This document shows positions 23,056 through 34,417 of a stretch of DNA of 64,000 nt, piece by piece. Within the stretch, counting starts at the first letter, position 1; each line of letters begins with the position of its first letter. The notes beneath the pieces are model-generated. The model did not search any database. It was not told where the DNA came from and saw only the letters and a program-made list of their open reading frames with translations. Made by a program: the position numbers and the translations under genes. The stretch is from Posidonia oceanica (lineage: Eukaryota; Streptophyta; Magnoliopsida; Alismatales; Posidoniaceae), in the NCBI GenBank assembly GCA_037176725.1, contig JAZBRS010000076.1:118749001-118813000 (forward strand), given 5' to 3'.

Positions 23056-26000
23056 TGTTGACACCCCATTTCGACAAGGCTGAATCAGCGGACCTCTCTG
23101 GCGGCTAGGAAAAACCCAAAATCGCACATTTCTCTTCATCCTTCTTCCCAAATCAAAACTCCAGCTCAAACCTCAAAGCCAAACCTAGAACCACACCCAT
23201 TTTCTAACCCCAAAACCTTACCCTGAAACCATCCCAAAACCTTACCCTGAAACCATCCAAAACCCAAGCCAAAACCAAACCCTAACCCTCCTTTTTACCC
23301 TTCAAAACTAGCCAACTTGACCTAAGCCTTTACCCCTCTTCCCGAGCTCAAAACTTGACCAAAATCCATAGGAAAATCCACCAACACCCACTCAACAAAC
23401 CTACTCTAGAACCTAGAAATTTCTAAACCTAACCCAATCCCAAAAACCCTAGAAAACCTAGGTGAATTTCCCCTTTTTCTACACCTTGAAACCCCTCCAA
23501 AACCTTCTTAGAATCAAACCAAAACCTCAGACCTAATACCTTAAGCCCTAGACTACCCACTCGCCAATTTTCATCCCATTCCGAGACCTTTAAGACCTCC
23601 ATTCACCCAAATTATCCTTTTCTCTCTCCAGGATTATCATTTTCTCTCTCCTCTCTCTCTCCTGATTATCATCTCCCTTTTCATCCCCTTCTTGCCCTTT
23701 CCCTGGCCTGGCTGTGGGCCCCCTTTGTGCTTCTATCCCTTCTCTATCTTATTCCTATTTTTATTTTATTTTTAGCATTTTCTCTGAATTTTAAAAAATC
23801 ATTTCCCTCCCACTCATCTCTTTCCCTTTTATTTCTCCCTTTTTCCATTTTCTTCCTCCTTCTCTTTTCCTTTTCTTTCTTTTGCAAAAACCCATAAAAA
23901 CCCCTAAAAATCCATAAAATTCCAAAACATAAAAGTGACAAACCAGAACTCTAAGGAAAACAATTAAAAAACATTAAGCAATCAATTAAAAACTTAAACT
24001 TAACTAAATCAAGCTAAAAAGAAAATCAAGCATGCAAACTAAAAAATGCGAAACAAACCAAAATAAAATACTGAAAAATCTAGAAAAAAACTAAAACAAA
24101 ACCAAGACCCACCAAAAGTAAAAACCCTACCAAAAGAATTAAAAATAAACCCTAAAAAAGAAGTGAAACAATTAAGAACACTAAGATAAGTAATTAATGA
24201 AAGAAAAAGCTTAACTTAACAAACCTAAGGAAAACAATTTGAGAACTCAATTAAGAAAGATGAAGAACACATCAAAAAGACTTGAAGACTCTTAATCAAA
24301 CAAGAGAAACCTAATTAAAAAACATCAAGAAAAATCAGCAAATAAAAATTAAAAAACCTAATCCAAAAGACTTAAGAAAGAAAAACCCTAAAAAGACTAA
24401 GACTTAAAAACCCAAAACCCATTCCGATTAATATAAAAATAAATCCTAAAAAATCCTAATCAACATCCTAAAATGCTCAACAAGAAAAGCACAGTTTTTT
24501 AAAAAAACAATTTAAAAAGATTTAACAAACACTTAGTCAAGTAAAAACTAATTAAAAGCAAAACCAAAACCCTAAAACCCTAATCAAGCCCAAAACACAC
24601 TAATTAACCTAAAAACAGTCACTAAAAATCTAATTAAAATCCTAACTCACAACACAACTTTTCTAGTATTTTTACTTATTTTTAATTTATTTTTCTTCTT
24701 CTAATTTTATTTCCTTTCTCTTCCTTTCTTCTTCTTCCTTATTTTCTTTCCCACTTCTCATTCCTCTCTTCCTCCCCTTCATTTTCTTTTCTTTCTCTTT
24801 TTTTACTGTGCTCAAGGCCCAACCCACAGCCGGCCAACTCCAACTTCTTCTTCTTCCCTCCATCTCTTCTTCTTCTTCCACTCTCCTCCTCTCTCACAGC
24901 CAGAAACGACAGACCTCTCCCCATTGGTTTTCTTTTTTTCAAACCTCCCTGACACCACCTTGACCTCCCACCATCACCCACGACCCACGACCTCCATCAC
25001 CACCCTACCCTGTGGCCTGAAACCAAGGACACCAACCCATCTCTTCTCTCCTTGACCGTTGAAACCAGCAGCCTTTGGAGGGATCAAAACTTGAGATCTT
25101 GGAACCAGAAAGGAGTTCGGCCAATACACCTGGAAAGACCAAGTTCCCAGCTCTCTCACCCTTCTTCCAGAACTGAAAAACACCTTCAAACCTTCCCGGA
25201 ATCAAGCTCCAAACTCTTCAGCACCCAACACCATCTTGCCGACCTTCCTCATTGCAAATCCACCACCACGAGCCTCCTAAAATCCCAGAACTTTGCCATC
25301 AGACTCACCAAGCAACCACCTTCCCAAGCCACCCAAAATCACGTCTTAAAACCTCCCACACTCCTCACAGTCCACTACAAACACTTGGGTCCTCTTTTTT
25401 GCCAAAATCTTCAAACACCCATATCTTCCTCTACACTCAGTGAAATCCACTTCCGTTTCCTCCCACACACTCCCCGAGCAACCACCTAGCCGCCCGTGCC
25501 TTCGCCTCGCCTTGGAGCGCCGCACAACGCCGCACCCACCTCGGCCTTCGCAGCAAAGCCTCCACTGAACCAGATCTTGCTCCAGGCCGTAGAAGACCCT
25601 TCTGAGACCTCCGTCATCCTCCTCGGGCCTCCGGCAACGCCCCCGAGCTCCCCAACGCAGCAGCCGCCGTCCTCCGCCGTCCCCACTCTTCTCCGGCCGG
25701 CCGAAAGCCACCCAGGTGGGTGGGCCTTTCCGGCGTGCGTAAGGGTCGAAGAAAGCCTCCCCCGGATTCCCCTCGTCGCCCTCTTGCTCCTCGGCTTTTC
25801 CCCGAGGCGTTTCGTCGCCTGTGCCGCCCGCAAACACTCGCCGGAGTTACCTTCTTCTCCGGCACCGGTCGCCGGAGCTGCAAGGACAGCAGCTTCTCCA
25901 CGCACGCCCGCCGCCGCCGACGCACCGCCGCACCCCTCCTCGCCCCCGTCGCACCCCAGCAGCTTCCCCCCGCCTGCCGCCGCCTCGCGTCGCCCCTCCT

Positions 26001-28871
26001 CCACCGGCCTGGAGGAATCGCCGGCGAGGTTCGGCCTCCTCCACTGTAAGTCCTCCCTTTCTTTTTTTTTTTTTTTTTTTTGTTAACTTAGGTAATTTTT
26101 TACATTGCATTTCTTTTGTTTAAGTTTCTGATTATTGCGTTTAGGTCCAAAGCATGTTAAAGCTTATATTATTCTGATCTAAAACCATGTTAAATTGCAG
26201 GATCTGTTTATAGTTTTCAATATTTGCATGAAAGTCCACTTACTGTGCTTGCTAGTTGTAAAAAATTTCGTTTCAGCCCTTATGCTTTCAATATTTGCAT
26301 CCAGGTCCTACAGTAGTTCATGTAATCTTAATATGCATAGTTTGCCTTATTGTATTGCATTCTATATCCCTGTTTTTTTTCATTTTTGCTGTCTGATCCA
26401 TTGCACTGTAAAACCTAGGTCTTAATTTAAATTGTTTGCTTACTGTATTGCATGTTTGCCCCTCTGATTTTTCCTTTTTGCATCTAGGTCCATTTTAAAT
26501 GCATAATGATCATTTTGCATGCATCTTAGCTTATTGCATTGCATTTTCAACCTTGCATTTTCAAAAATTGCATGTCAGTCCATGGTCAGTAATTTCAGAA
26601 CACATTTTGCATCTAAAATTGCATACTTGACCCTTGCATGATTTAAAAATGACATATAGGTCCTTGCATCCTCTTAAAGTCATGTAAAAAGACCGTTTTG
26701 CCCCTAAAGTTGCATCTTAGCTCCTATTCTTATAAAATTGCATATAGACGCTCCACTTGCATCCCTAGACTCCCCAGGACCCTGTTTTCTGGGAAAATTG
26801 CATTTTAGACCCTAGAATTTTTCAAAATTGCTTTTTGCTTGTCCTTTGCTTTCAAAACTTCCTCTGATGCATGTCCCCTCTTCAAAATTGCTTTCTAAGC
26901 CCAGTCTTTTACAAAACCGCATGCAACCCCTCCTGTTTTCAAAGCCCTTGCCTGTAAGCCCCAATCCTTTTCGAAAATTTGCATTTAAGCCCCTTTTCTT
27001 TTTTAAAATAGCATTTGAACTCCTTTTTTTCCTAAAAGTCTTCCTCCTTGTCTTTTCTGGCATCTTGCATGCATTCGCATTCATGTAGCTTTGCATTAAG
27101 TTTCTTTTGCACACACCGGAGCCCCCTCAGCTCCCATCCACCTGGGAGGACCCTTTTGCACACCCCTAGGACCTCCTGAACACTTAGATCTGTTCTTCTC
27201 TCCTGTTCTGGCCTTTCCGCCTTGAAGCTGCGATATCTTTCAATCCGGCCGTTGGATCTTCCCAAACAAGCTGCCCAGGCGACCGCAGCGAAGCGCTCTT
27301 CAGCATGGACCAAGCAGATTTTAGATCAGACCCCAGGATTTCCAGGTATGCCCTCCTGAACCTTTGCATTGCATTCAATCGCATGCCATTTGCATAGTTT
27401 GCCTCGTTTTCGCTTTCGGTCTCTTTGAGCATGTAGAATAGGACCTCCCTTTCTTGTCTATCAATTCCAATCCTCGTTTCGCGTTTCCCCGTGTGTTTTG
27501 CGTTGTGTTTTCCCTGGATTTGCCACTTAATGCGACTTTTTCCCCCTTTTCCACGATCCGATCGCATCGCGAGCTTTGGGCAGCGTGCGAGACACACCGT
27601 GGAGCGGTTTAGTGGGAAACGGTCACAAAGAGGCGGTAATCCCTCCGTTTGCTCCCTCTCCCCTTTGCAGGTCTTTACACCTGCCCTGTGTGGCCCCGAA
27701 CAGCGTCTGTTCTCACACACGCGCTGTCTTACCTCTCTTTGGCTTCTTCTGATCTTTTTCTTTGCATTAGCATTCGCATAGCTTTTCCGGGGTTTTGTTT
27801 CGTTGTTTTGGCACTGTTTTGTGTGTCTGCTTTGCTTTTGCGCCGTTTTGCGCGCCCGTCTTGTTTTGGCACCATTTCGCGTGCTCGTAATCGTCTTTTT
27901 ACATCGTTTTGCGTGCCATTCTGTTTTGTTGTCTCGTTTTGCGTGCCGCCTTGCTTTTTCGCTCATTTGGCCTGCCGATTTCGTTCTTTTTGCACCGTTT
28001 TGCGTGCCATTCTGCTTTCTTGCCTCGTTTCGCGCCCGTCTTGTTTTTCGCTTGTTTTGCGTGCCGGTTTCGTTCTTTTTGCACAGTTTTGCGTGCCATT
28101 CTGTTTTATTGTCTCGTTTTACGTGCCGCCTTACTTTTTTTGCTTGTTTTGCGCACCGGTTTTGTCTTTTTGCACCGATTTGCGTGCATTCTTGTTTCTC
28201 ACTTCGTTTTGCGCGTTTTACGCCGTTTTCTCTTGCATGTCGATCGCATTGCATGATTTTAACGCTGTTTTGCTTTCTCGTCTGCATTTGCACATAGGGC
28301 TGTGATGCTTACTGCCTGGAATTCTCACGAGCTAGGTTTCGCCTGGTTCGGAACACGGACAGCGTAGCTGAGCACTTAGAGAGCACGTTTACTTCCCTGC
28401 CTTGCATTTTCCCACTTAGAGCACTCCTTGAGCATTCATTTAGGCATTCATAGGCACATAGGCATTCAATCCTGCATTTCCCTGCATATGCGAGCGTAAG
28501 CCTAGAAAGACCGATTCTCGGGTGTGTCGGGGGTGCCTAACACCTTCCCCGCGCGTAACAGGAGTCCTTGCCCTGTCTTCTGGCCCGCAATGACCATATT
28601 GCCCCTATCCTAGGCTAGAGTCATCTCATTTGCATTCATTTGCATTTGTTTTCCTTTGCATTGCTTTGCTTTGCATTTCTTTCTTGGTTTTGCGTGTTAA
28701 TTCACGCATTTCCCCCGGTTTTCCTTGTCTCCCGTTAATAGACATGGTGGCGACTCTGATTTGTCTTATCTTTCCCTTTTTCTCCTCGATTTTAAGTATT
28801 TTCGAGTTGAGCCTCTTCCTTGGATCCAATCGCCGCTAATAGCGAGCCTGATTCCGATCGGGATCGCTACA
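23056..28871 (+). mobile_element. Full-length family 1 solo LTR (5.8 kb), TSD gtgtc
   Basis: Starts TGTTGACACCCC and ends GATCGCTACA, flanked by gtgtc at 23051-23055 and 28872-28876. Length is 5,816 bp. Blocks in order: AAACCCTAA-rich (23100-24640), pyrimidine-rich (24660-24900), GC-rich (25000-26050), reiterated TTGCAT..TAGTCC (26100-27060), CCGGCCGTTGGATC (27245), 32-bp hairpin array (27800-28250), GGTGCCTAACACC (28532-28544), PBS-like TGGCGACTCTG (28748-28758). It has the same termini as element F, in the opposite orientation. No element-internal sequence is present, so this is a recombined solo LTR inside the leader of element C. Long frames in the array region are not genes. Confidence 0.92.
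27800..28250 (+). repeat. Tandem array of about 32-38-bp units in the solo LTR
   Basis: Repeated CCGTTTTGCGTGCC-like units alternating with TTTTGTTGTCTCG-like spacers. Several units can pair GGCAC or GCGC arms around CGTTTTGC. Equivalent to 3780-4190 and, inverted, to 37720-38035 and 60165-60490. Confidence 0.85.
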
Positions 28872-29326
28872 GTGTCTGCAGGGGTCAAGGCCACCAATAC
28901 ACCACCATTCGCTGCCTAAGCTTTGGCTAGGATTAGGGACGGGACCTTACTTTCTATCCTTTGTCAGAGACCCGCATACCCATGCAAGAGTTCGGAGTAG
29001 ACAGCCTACTTAGGACACACTTATATGGTGAGAGAGCGCATATTAGGCATTCATTTGCATGTGTGCCATTCATGCCACCATAATAACCCTTTGCATTGTG
29101 TTTTTCTTTCAGGTTTTGATACGTGTTGTTATCTCTTGCTTTTTTACAGGTCAGTGTGTGAGTTCCTTAGTTGAAGCTCGAGCATTCCTTTCACTGACGC
29201 CCCTTTTGTGACCCTCCTTTTCACCATCATTCCCTGAGTTATCCGTTACATTCGATGATTGCTCGTCGTAGACTTCATCCTCCTGCCTACTACCATAGTC
29301 CCATTTGCTCTCGCTCACGGTAAGCT

Positions 29327-29440
29327 ATGGCCCAACGTACAAGTGAGCCTCATGCTACTATTTCCTTGGAGGAGATTTTGGTTTCAATCCCTCCATCTCT
29401 TACTGTGACTTCTGTTATTCCTTCATTCCCTCATGAGTAC
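29327..29440 (+). pseudogene. N-terminal gag fragment of element C
   Basis: An ATG at 29327 opens MAQRTSEP, and the fragment runs 38 residues before element E1 interrupts it at 29441. It matches the start of the element F gag (MAQYVSEP), and the residues encoded just before it also match (SRSR then stop-Ala in C, SRSRSA in F). The stop codon two codons before this ATG suggests that MAQ is the real gag start in both elements. The rest of this gag is not in the window. Confidence 0.6.
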
Positions 29441-30931
29441 TGTGGATGTGGAATTGGGGGGTGTTTAAGAAGATATCGGTGCCTCCACATACGTCGTCAA
29501 CTTTTGTTGTGATCGCCACTCGCCTTTGGGTAGACAAGACACCCTAGGGGAGATTATGAAGATGTAGGTCCTCGGACCACTAGATCGACAGCTGGATGTC
29601 GTCTAGCGGCTCCCTCGTGTTACGTAAGTACTTTCCTTTCCTTCAAAACAAAATGAAAAAGATCTAGATCAGTTCAAGTGTAGTAGTCAGTAATAGAAGT
29701 AAACAAAACAACATGACTAAAAGAAACAAATACTAACCGGGAGTTGTTCCCCACATGCATATGCTATGGGTCCTATGCTAAGGAATGTAAAAGAAAATGC
29801 AATGAACAAATAGATTGGAGGAAGATACTCCCTTTTACCCTTATGCTGAATGCAATGAAGTAGAAAGGAGGCACGGTCGGAGCTCCGGCTTAGCTGGGAA
29901 TCTCTGGAATGAAGATGGGAATTGGGTTTCCCTTTTCTGAAGGTAGGAGATAGAGCTTTTGGGTTGAAGACTCTAGCTCTTGAAGGTGGAGACTCAAAAC
30001 TAACAGGGTGATTCCTCTCTCAAAAATTCCGATCCTCAAACCACTGGCCTAGGGGGGTCTATTTATAGACTCTAGGGGTGAGGATGGTTGGAATTCAGAA
30101 AATTCTAGAAGAAAAGTGGCAGTTAGGGTTAGTTGCCTATTGAGGTGGCGACTAAGGCTAACAATCGCCCAGTCAAACATGAAAAACTATGGGAATGAGG
30201 CCATGACTATTAGTCGCCGGTTGAGTTGGCGCCTTACGGTTGAGGGGGGGTCGTGGGAAACAACCGTGGAAAAGCGGTTCAAAGGAGGCCACGACCATTA
30301 GTCGCTGATGGAGTTGGTGCCCAACAGTTGAGGGATCGTGGGAGATAACCGCTGCAGTTCCACGAACCGCTTAGTCACCGATTGAGTTGGCACGTAAGGG
30401 TTGAGGGTATTGTGGGAGATAACCACCAAAACAACTATCAGAGGCGGTTAATGGAAACCACGACTGTTAGTCGCCTATAAGGATGACTCCTAGATCAGTT
30501 GCCTATAATGATGACGCCTAGATCAGTCGCCGTTTGACCGGACGCTTTACTTGGTCGCCTCCTCAGTTGGCTACTAACAAGCTCAGGTCATTTCCAGCCC
30601 TACCTTCCAGGTTTGGCCAGAGGAAACAAGATAGAAGGCCGGGAAACTACAAATAGTCTATGAAATCAAGAAGGCATCTCTGTTAACTCAAATCTGCCAC
30701 GAATCTGAGCAAAAATACAGGATACTCAGGGTACTCGGACTTGCCACGAGCCTGAGTGAGTTAGGTCTACCATAGCCAACAACCTGAGTCAAGGTAGGAT
30801 CAAGTGATACTTTGAAGAAATCAAGGAACATCTGGAAGATGTGTTATCAAAACTTAGGCATGTGATTTGGGGCGCCTTAAGGTTTCTATCCTTAAAAGAA
30901 CTTTCAGAAATGTGAAAATAGGATATCTACA
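29441..30931 (-). mobile_element. 3' LTR of element E1 (minus-strand element)
   Basis: In + orientation it starts TGTGGATG and ends GGATATCTACA, 1,491 bp. Its left neighbour is the interrupted gag of element C (candidate TSD agtac, 29436-29440), and to its right is a polypurine-tract-like sequence on the minus strand (AAGGAGGGGCATT before TGTAGATATCC), as in element F. About a 1.5-kb stretch is repeated, clearly diverged, at 34418-36008. The LTR contains a series of near-palindromic TTAGTCGCC..GGCGCCTAA motifs between 30125 and 30580. Confidence 0.7.
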
Positions 30932-32006
30932 AATGCCCCTCCTTGGAGTTGATCTTGGAACAAGATCGATTCCAAGGTAAGAACGATGTCCTATTAAGCA
31001 TTTCCTGAAAAGGAGAGCTCCATCTCAAACAATTTACCATTGAAGTAGCCAAAGGAAAGATAAAAAGAGGATTTAAATTGCCAGCATATCGAAAATTTAG
31101 GCATGGAGGGGTCAAGTCGGTTTCGGGACTTGTGTCGTAGCCAAGGTCAAGACCAGGTCAACCATGTAGAGGTGTTCCAACGGGGCAAGAACTAAGGAGG
31201 AAATCGCGGGATGTTATTCCAGCACGATCGAAAGGAGAGTGTGACATCTTGTTTGAGACTTCACTCAGATTGGAATTGATAAAAGGATAGGTAGGAACTG
31301 GGTTGACTCTAGGAGAATCACATGCCTTAAGGGTTTCTAACACTCTTGAAGATCAATGCTCCATCCGTGCTCCACTTCTAATGATATGAGAAAATGCATG
31401 GATGCATGATTCAAACAAACAAATGCAAATGCAAGGTCAACACGCGATGCAATGAATGGTCCATATGCTAGGTTAGGCCGGTGGGATACGGTTGGTCCCA
31501 AACTATATGGACATATGCAAAATGAATCGATGCAATTCGTTGTGGTCAAGTGTTTTCCGTCCTCAAGTGTGACCAGTACTCTCTAGAAAGGACCATCGTC
31601 TCATAGCTCGATTTGGCAAGTAAAGAGGTTCCATGCAAAGGGAACCAGGTGAGGGAGTGAACCCTTCATTTGCCAATCCGATGTGTCGTCTGGTGTTCAC
31701 AGTGGTTGCGGCGGATGGTGCGTGAACTCAAGGCAAGAGTTCACTCTTCAGCTTTGCAGTTCTGAGGTGGCATCATCCTGAATGGAAGGGATGCTGGGTT
31801 GTAGTAGATGGTTTGTTCTGATGGGTTAGTCGCCTCTTAATTGGGCGGCTAAGCTAATCACCAGTTGTTAGGGCGACGTGCGATCTCCTGGCTTATTTAT
31901 TTCGGCAATCGTTTTAAACCTTGATTCTTTTGATAGGAGGAAATAAAAGACGGCCGTCCTTGCTTTTCAGAGAGCATTTTGCACAAGTAAACCCCCTATC
32001 TTGATC
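30932..32006 (-). mobile_element. Element E1 internal region next to the 3' LTR
   Basis: Starts with the polypurine tract (30932-30948 inverted) and a strong double hairpin (30941-30977). 30932 to about 31690 is similar to 36009 to about 36800 next to the E2 LTR, which shows both copies include LTR plus adjoining internal sequence and so belong to two separate insertions of one family. One more TTAGTCGCC..GGCGGCTAAG motif lies at 31828. No coding frame is convincing here. Confidence 0.55.
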
Positions 32007-33283
32007 ATGAAGCTTCCTTCCTTCTCTTCTTCGACCTTCCAAGTGAAGAGGGTGGTTGATATCCCCAACCATTTGATGAAAGCCATTCGGGATGACTAGG
32101 TATGTTCTCCTCTTTGCCCCTTTTTGTCTTTGCATGCTTTTCTTCGTGGTTTTGCCTTTGAATGTTGCTTGTTTAGGCTGTAGTGAACCTTACGGGATGC
32201 CCAAACTTCCACAATTCTTTCCGGTATACTCTACCATGGGTGTCTGGGTTGATCAATCGAGCAGAGGATAACAAGCATCTCTTCAGGTGCAGTGGTTTCG
32301 ACAAGCTGCTTGATCTGATTTGCATGCCTGTGCCTTGGCCATTGTTGCACGCTTTGATGGCTTTCTAGAATGGCTCCTCCAACACCTTCAACCTTCCTTG
32401 TGGGGAGACTTTGATCACGTGTGAGGAGGTATCTTCTTTGCTTGGATTGGCAGTGGAATCTACTGAAGCAGTAGATGATCGCTTCGCCATTTCTGTTGAG
32501 ATGGTGGGCTCCAAGAAGATAGGTGGGTATTTAGCAAGGGATCAGGAGGCTAGCAAGACTTTGATGCACTCGAGGAGACTCTTTCTTCGAGGCCTGTGGG
32601 AGGTTCTTAGCACCAGGCAACTTGCTAAGACTGAGTTGAGGAAATGCTTGTTTGTAGCACTTGGTGGTCTTGCATTGTTCACAGATGCAAATTTCACACT
32701 GGATCTTCACCATGTTGATCTTCTGATGTTGGTGGCTGCTCGTCCAGACTTGTGCTTGGCTCCTGCTATATTGGCTTACACCATGGAGGGGCTCACCAGT
32801 GCTTCTTGTTCAGGGAAGTTCTTTGGCTCTCCACTGCTGCTGCACAGGTGGTTCATGTCTCATTGTTGCTGTGATACAGATTTTGCCGGCCTGAGCTTCT
32901 ATAACTGCATCTTCCGCCTTGGTCGCTTGTCACTACAGGATTTTGACTTTGTTCCGAAGCTGCCTGGAGCTCACAAGGCACGGGTGATGAGCATAGTTCA
33001 TAATGACCTTGAGCTTGTCCTGGTGGGTGCCACATCATTCGTGCTGTATCCCATCCATCATTGTCCACGTCTGCTGAATCAGGAGCTTATTGTTCAGGCT
33101 AATGTAGTTCTGACCCCTTCGATCCGTTCTCGCAAGGAAGACGGTGATCAAGATGAGAGGATGGTCCTGGAGTACATAGCACGCTGGGTTTACATTAGCA
33201 GGCGAGTGTCTCTGAGTGCGCCTCGGCTTTTTGCAACTTCTCGAGAGTCCCAAGAGATGAAGTACGTGAAGTGGTATGCATAG
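32007..33283 (+). pseudogene. Plant-mobile-domain/DUF7745-like gene copy, intron-bearing, two stops
   Basis: Best model: exon 1 32007-32099 (ATG, about 30 codons), intron 32100-32176 (GTATGT..TTTAG, T-rich), exon 2 32177-33283. An in-frame TAG ends exon 1 and a second lies at 32366-32368 (MAF-stop-NGSSNTF). Between them and after the second, the frame is open to the stop at 33283 (about 305 residues). The pattern parallels the extra ORF of element F: a Trp/Phe-rich N-terminal segment, CGETLITCEEVSSLLGL in the place of FGKTELTPTLEEVRRICGF, then a LAPAILAYTMEGL helix matching LAPVVLAETYRGL. It lies antisense to element E1. Function of the family is unknown to me beyond its link to transposons and to MAIN/MAIL1-type proteins. 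Confidence 0.6.
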
Positions 33284-34417
33284 TGTTGTCCCACTCCTCA
33301 AAAATATACCGATGATAGGCGGGAATTCCTGAAGATGCTTGGCCTTAGCCATTCGAGCATGGCAATGCATGGTTGATTTTATCTTAGGATGTGATGATTA
33401 CGTTATTAGTTAATGAAAATATCATGTTTTTATGCTATTTTAAGTTAAGTTGAGTTAGGTGTGTTTACTGTTGTGTTTGGTTGTTTGTTAATATCTATGT
33501 GTAAGTTTGTTCTAAAGATTTTTGGAATTAGAGATTAGAGGGGAAAAAACTGCTTTGTCCATATTAGTCGTCGGCACAGTTGGCGTCTGCAGTAGTCGCC
33601 TTCCGCTAGGGCGTCTAAGAGCCGTGTCCACCAGCATTCAAGGCAGAGTGGGAAAGTTGGCTTCCTGGCGAAGCCAAAGGCTGAGTCGCCTTGATTTGAG
33701 GCGTCTAGAGAGGGCGCCATTTGATTTGGCGACCAGGGCTCGGGTTCAGTAACAAAACTGGACCGTTGCCCCCTTCTTTTCCAGACCTTCAAACTTCTTT
33801 TTCACCTTTCTCTCTCGACGTCCGCGTGCGTCTCCTCCGTCTGGCAGCGTCTCCAGCGTGGTACGGCGTTCTCCAGCGTGGTATCCTCCTTCTTCCTCTT
33901 GATGGCGAGCGGCGGCGCGAGTGGTGGTGCGAGCGATGGCGACGGTGACGGTGGGGCTTGTCGACGGCAGAGGTAGGCTCCTCCTGTTTCTCTTTTTATT
34001 CCTCCATCTCTGTTTGGTGACGACGATGGTGGGCCGGTGGTGAATGGGTCGGAGAAGGCGGACGGCTGGAGAGGGACTGTTGGCGGTAGATAGTGGGATT
34101 TTTGGAGAGTTTTTTTTTTTTTTTGAAAATGTAGCATGAATAATTTTAGTTTATAATGAGAATAATTTTAGTAATTGTGGAATATTTGTGAATTTCAGTT
34201 CAATTTATGGAAATTTTAAGTTTAATTTCAGTTTATATGGAAATTTCTAAGTTTAATTTCTGTTTAGATTTTATGTGAATTCAATTTGGAATGGAAATTC
34301 AGATTTTTAGGTTTAATCGTGGAAATTTAATTTTAGTTAGTTTAATTTTAATTTCAGTTTATTTAGTTTAGTCTAATGAATTCTGTTTTTAGTTTAATTA
34401 AAATTTTAATTCGGTTT
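33284..34417. other. Spacer between the mobile-domain-like pseudogene and E2
   Basis: 33560-33745 holds three more TTAGTCGYC..GGCGTCTA motifs of the E-family type, linking this stretch to element E1. 33790-33975 is pyrimidine-rich, contains a short direct repeat (TCTCCAGCGTGGTA, twice near 33850-33885), and leads into an ATG at 33902 with a Gly/Ser/Asp-rich frame (MASGGASGGASDGDGDGG) ending at an AG|GTAGGC donor-like site near 33975. After that the sequence is AT-rich, like an intron or UTR. This may be the 5' end of a transcript, but no downstream exon was recognised. Confidence 0.35.

Noticed and set aside
25346..26110. Overlapping Pro/Arg-rich frames on both strands near 25350-26110
   Set aside because: GC-rich block of the LTR, with frames open in several phases and no recognised domain; the matching block in other LTRs does not keep the frames.
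27184..28293. Minus-strand open frame of 369 codons
   Set aside because: Most of it lies in the 32-bp tandem array of the solo LTR; the product is a Cys/Lys/Arg-rich repeat without domain, and equivalent frames in the other LTR copies are broken differently.
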